Positions 62,159 through 64,000 of a DNA stretch of 64,000 bases are shown piece after piece. Under the pieces are notes generated by a model. It worked only from the letters and a program-made list of their open reading frames with translations. It was not told where the DNA came from and made no database searches. The stretch lies in NCBI GenBank assembly GCA_029207755.1, contig JARCOQ010000002.1, positions 59,263,576 through 59,327,575 on the forward strand, read 5' to 3'. Both the position numbers and the translations under genes were made by a program. Origin of the DNA: Chamaea fasciata (Eukaryota; Chordata; Aves; Passeriformes; Sylviidae). Each line of letters begins with the position of its first letter. Position 1 is the first letter of the stretch.

Positions 62159-63787
62159 TCTGGCAGGTTTAATTACCTAACATAAATATTGTAATTTCTT
62201 AACACTTTTAATAATCTGACCTTCAACTATTCATCAGGGAAAACCAAACATTATAGACAAAGACATTTGTTCTAAAATAACTCTAACTAGAGAACCATTT
62301 TCTGTTTAGGATGTACATACACTGTATTTCCAAAAGAGGTGTATAATGTTTTAATTTGACAAAGTTATATGCACAACATGTTATTCTTATATTATGACTA
62401 ACAAAAAAATCTTTTTGACATTTATTATCCTCTTGCATTGTGAAAGGGAGAAATAAGGCAGCAGACTGAATTTCATATTCATGCATGATGATAAACAACT
62501 TTGTACCAAGTACTTTGTACTTATTTTTCATTTTAAGGTATCAAAACTCTTTATAAAAACTCGCAAACCTATACTCTTATTTTATAGATGGCATCCAAGG
62601 ATGTCTTTAAGGTAGACAGACAGAATTACACAAAGTCACACAGATGTTGATGTGAAATGTATTCAACCTTGTGAGATGTAAGAGCAGAAATGATTTCTTG
62701 TGTATACCTCCACCCTGTCCTTGTCAGAATGCAACCTTTCAGCATGAAATCAACAGATATTCTCTAGGTTTTTCCAGTAGCAGGTGTTTCAAGTCCTCAG
62801 AGGTGCAGATATTACTATATCATAGTTTCAAAGAATAGCATTGGATGTAGCATGGCAACCCAAAGTTCATGTTTGGTTCAGGAAATGTTGAAACAGGCAA
62901 TTTCCACATTTTCTTTTGAATAGTCAGTTATTGAGAAACATTATACAAAATCAAGTTCAGTTCAGATTAGTGTCTTGGATTCTAAGATTACCATGCCACC
63001 AGAAATGTCAACAGACAGCACCACGGAGTAAGTTACAGTATTTAATTCACTCATCTATAGCCCTTTTTCCAAAGTCAAACAGTGCCAGCAATTGAAACTA
63101 GTTTAAACACCAGATTAACCCATGTTGAGAGATAAAATTATACATGATACATGCTTTGAGATAGTTACTCTTAAAATTGCACCCTCAAAAAGTCAAAATC
63201 TAACTAAAAGAGCTAAATGTATGTATATTTATATTACATATACAAGGCTGGCCTATAATCAGAAAATTCACCCCACCCATGTCAGCAAGCCAGAGTAATT
63301 GAGTAACTGAGTAACAGAGTTTAAAAAAAAAATAAATAGTGTTGAACCATACTACTCAAAAGAGAGGACAGATAACTCATCTTATTAGGCAGTGTGTTCA
63401 TTCTCCTTCCCCAGATTGCCTTATAGTGCTTTGACTTTACATAAAAATTTAAAACTGAAATATTGTCCTTGGGTATTTTAATTTAATTTATTGTAAGAAG
63501 TAGAAGCCTCATTTAATTGCAAAAGTGGCAACATTTCTCTGGTGGACCTACTGACTATACCTAGATAAAGGGGGTTGAATTATCATTTGCAAAGTCTGTC
63601 AGATTTTTTTGAAGATTTAGAGCGTTATATACAGTTGATATCATTCATTGTAGTTTCCTTATTTTGACAGATACTCCTTTTCCATTTGTTTTAAGAAACA
63701 ATCAAGTTTTCTCTGACCTTTTTAAAGTGACTAGCATTGAGGTCCTTGTGTATTGTGTGCTATTCACAAAAATCTCATGCAAAGGCT

Positions 63788-63819
63788 AAAGAACACAGTT
63801 CAAACACACTGTGTTCTTT
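63788..63819. repeat. Perfect 11-bp inverted repeat with 10-bp loop
   Basis: AAAGAACACAG (63788-63798) and its exact complement CTGTGTTCTTT (63809-63819) flank TTCAAACACA. No T run or gene context suggests a terminator; it may be chance. Confidence 0.85.
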
Positions 63820-64000
63820 TCACTTTGGATAAGCATCCAAATAATCATGCATTGGATAAGCATGATTACCTGAGGTATATCCAAGCCTGTCTGGACAAGA
63901 AATTAGTCAATGAATCTTAAAAGAATGTGCGTTCTCAAGTGATATCCAGTACATTCAATTTTCAATGCACTTAATTAAAAAGATTTAAAAGGTGCTGTGA

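Larger units (their letters stand above)
61641..64000. other. Non-coding DNA, no gene recognised
   Basis: The first 200 bp after the CR1 is less AT-rich and unassigned. The rest is AT-rich with T-rich tracts (61980-61995 and 62099-62158) and an 11-bp perfect inverted repeat at 63788-63819. Only short unrecognised frames. Confidence 0.6.

Noticed and set aside
1..64000. CRISPR arrays, tRNA or rRNA genes, bacterial operons, plasmid or phage origins
   Set aside because: Looked for regular spaced repeats, cloverleaf-type sequences and compact gene arrays; none seen, and the repeat content is clearly vertebrate.

Overview
This window looks like vertebrate, almost certainly avian, nuclear DNA. The evidence is a set of CR1 LINE fragments, several ending in the avian-type tail built from ATTCTATG/ATTCTGTG units, plus LTR sequences that resemble bird endogenous retrovirus LTRs, all in AT-rich, CpG-poor DNA full of simple repeats. 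I recognise repeat families from memory, not from a search, so family names are tentative. The species or order cannot be told from this sequence.

I find no convincing protein-coding host gene. The open frames are short (longest 156 codons), resemble no protein I know, and occur at about the density expected by chance in AT-rich DNA. The only frames with recognisable protein similarity lie inside dead CR1 copies (reverse-transcriptase fragments near 7612-7938 and 16038-16560). No tRNA, rRNA, CRISPR array or bacterial-type operon is visible. The window is best read as a gene desert or part of a very large intron.

Layout. 1-5.2 kb: unique AT-rich DNA with an AAAT microsatellite and a 90-nt pure-purine tract. 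5.2-8.2 kb: two minus-strand CR1 segments, with a 36-T run and possibly a short plus-strand CR1 tail between them. 8.2-13.2 kb: unique sequence with several microsatellites. 13.2-14.3 kb: an LTR apparently interrupted by a second, opposite-strand LTR. 15.9-16.6 kb: a plus-strand CR1 reverse-transcriptase fragment with an in-frame duplication and a deletion that removes the catalytic Asp-Asp box. 16.6-33 kb: mostly unique, with two CR1 3' ends near 27 kb, a T14G10 tract and a weak candidate 75-nt exon. 33.26-33.69 kb: the only CpG island, the best candidate promoter or first exon. 34-40 kb: unique sequence with one CR1 tail and possible conserved non-coding DNA. 40.3-41.8 kb: a long minus-strand CR1 followed by a solo LTR flanked by perfect 5-bp direct repeats. 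41.8-64 kb: mostly unique, with three CR1 fragments and AAAC/GTTT-type low-complexity DNA.

The points most worth checking are the CpG island with an RE1-like element, the mosaic near-identical block shared by two CR1 copies 35 kb apart, the nested LTRs, and the solo LTR with intact target-site duplication. I see no evidence for an undescribed biological system.
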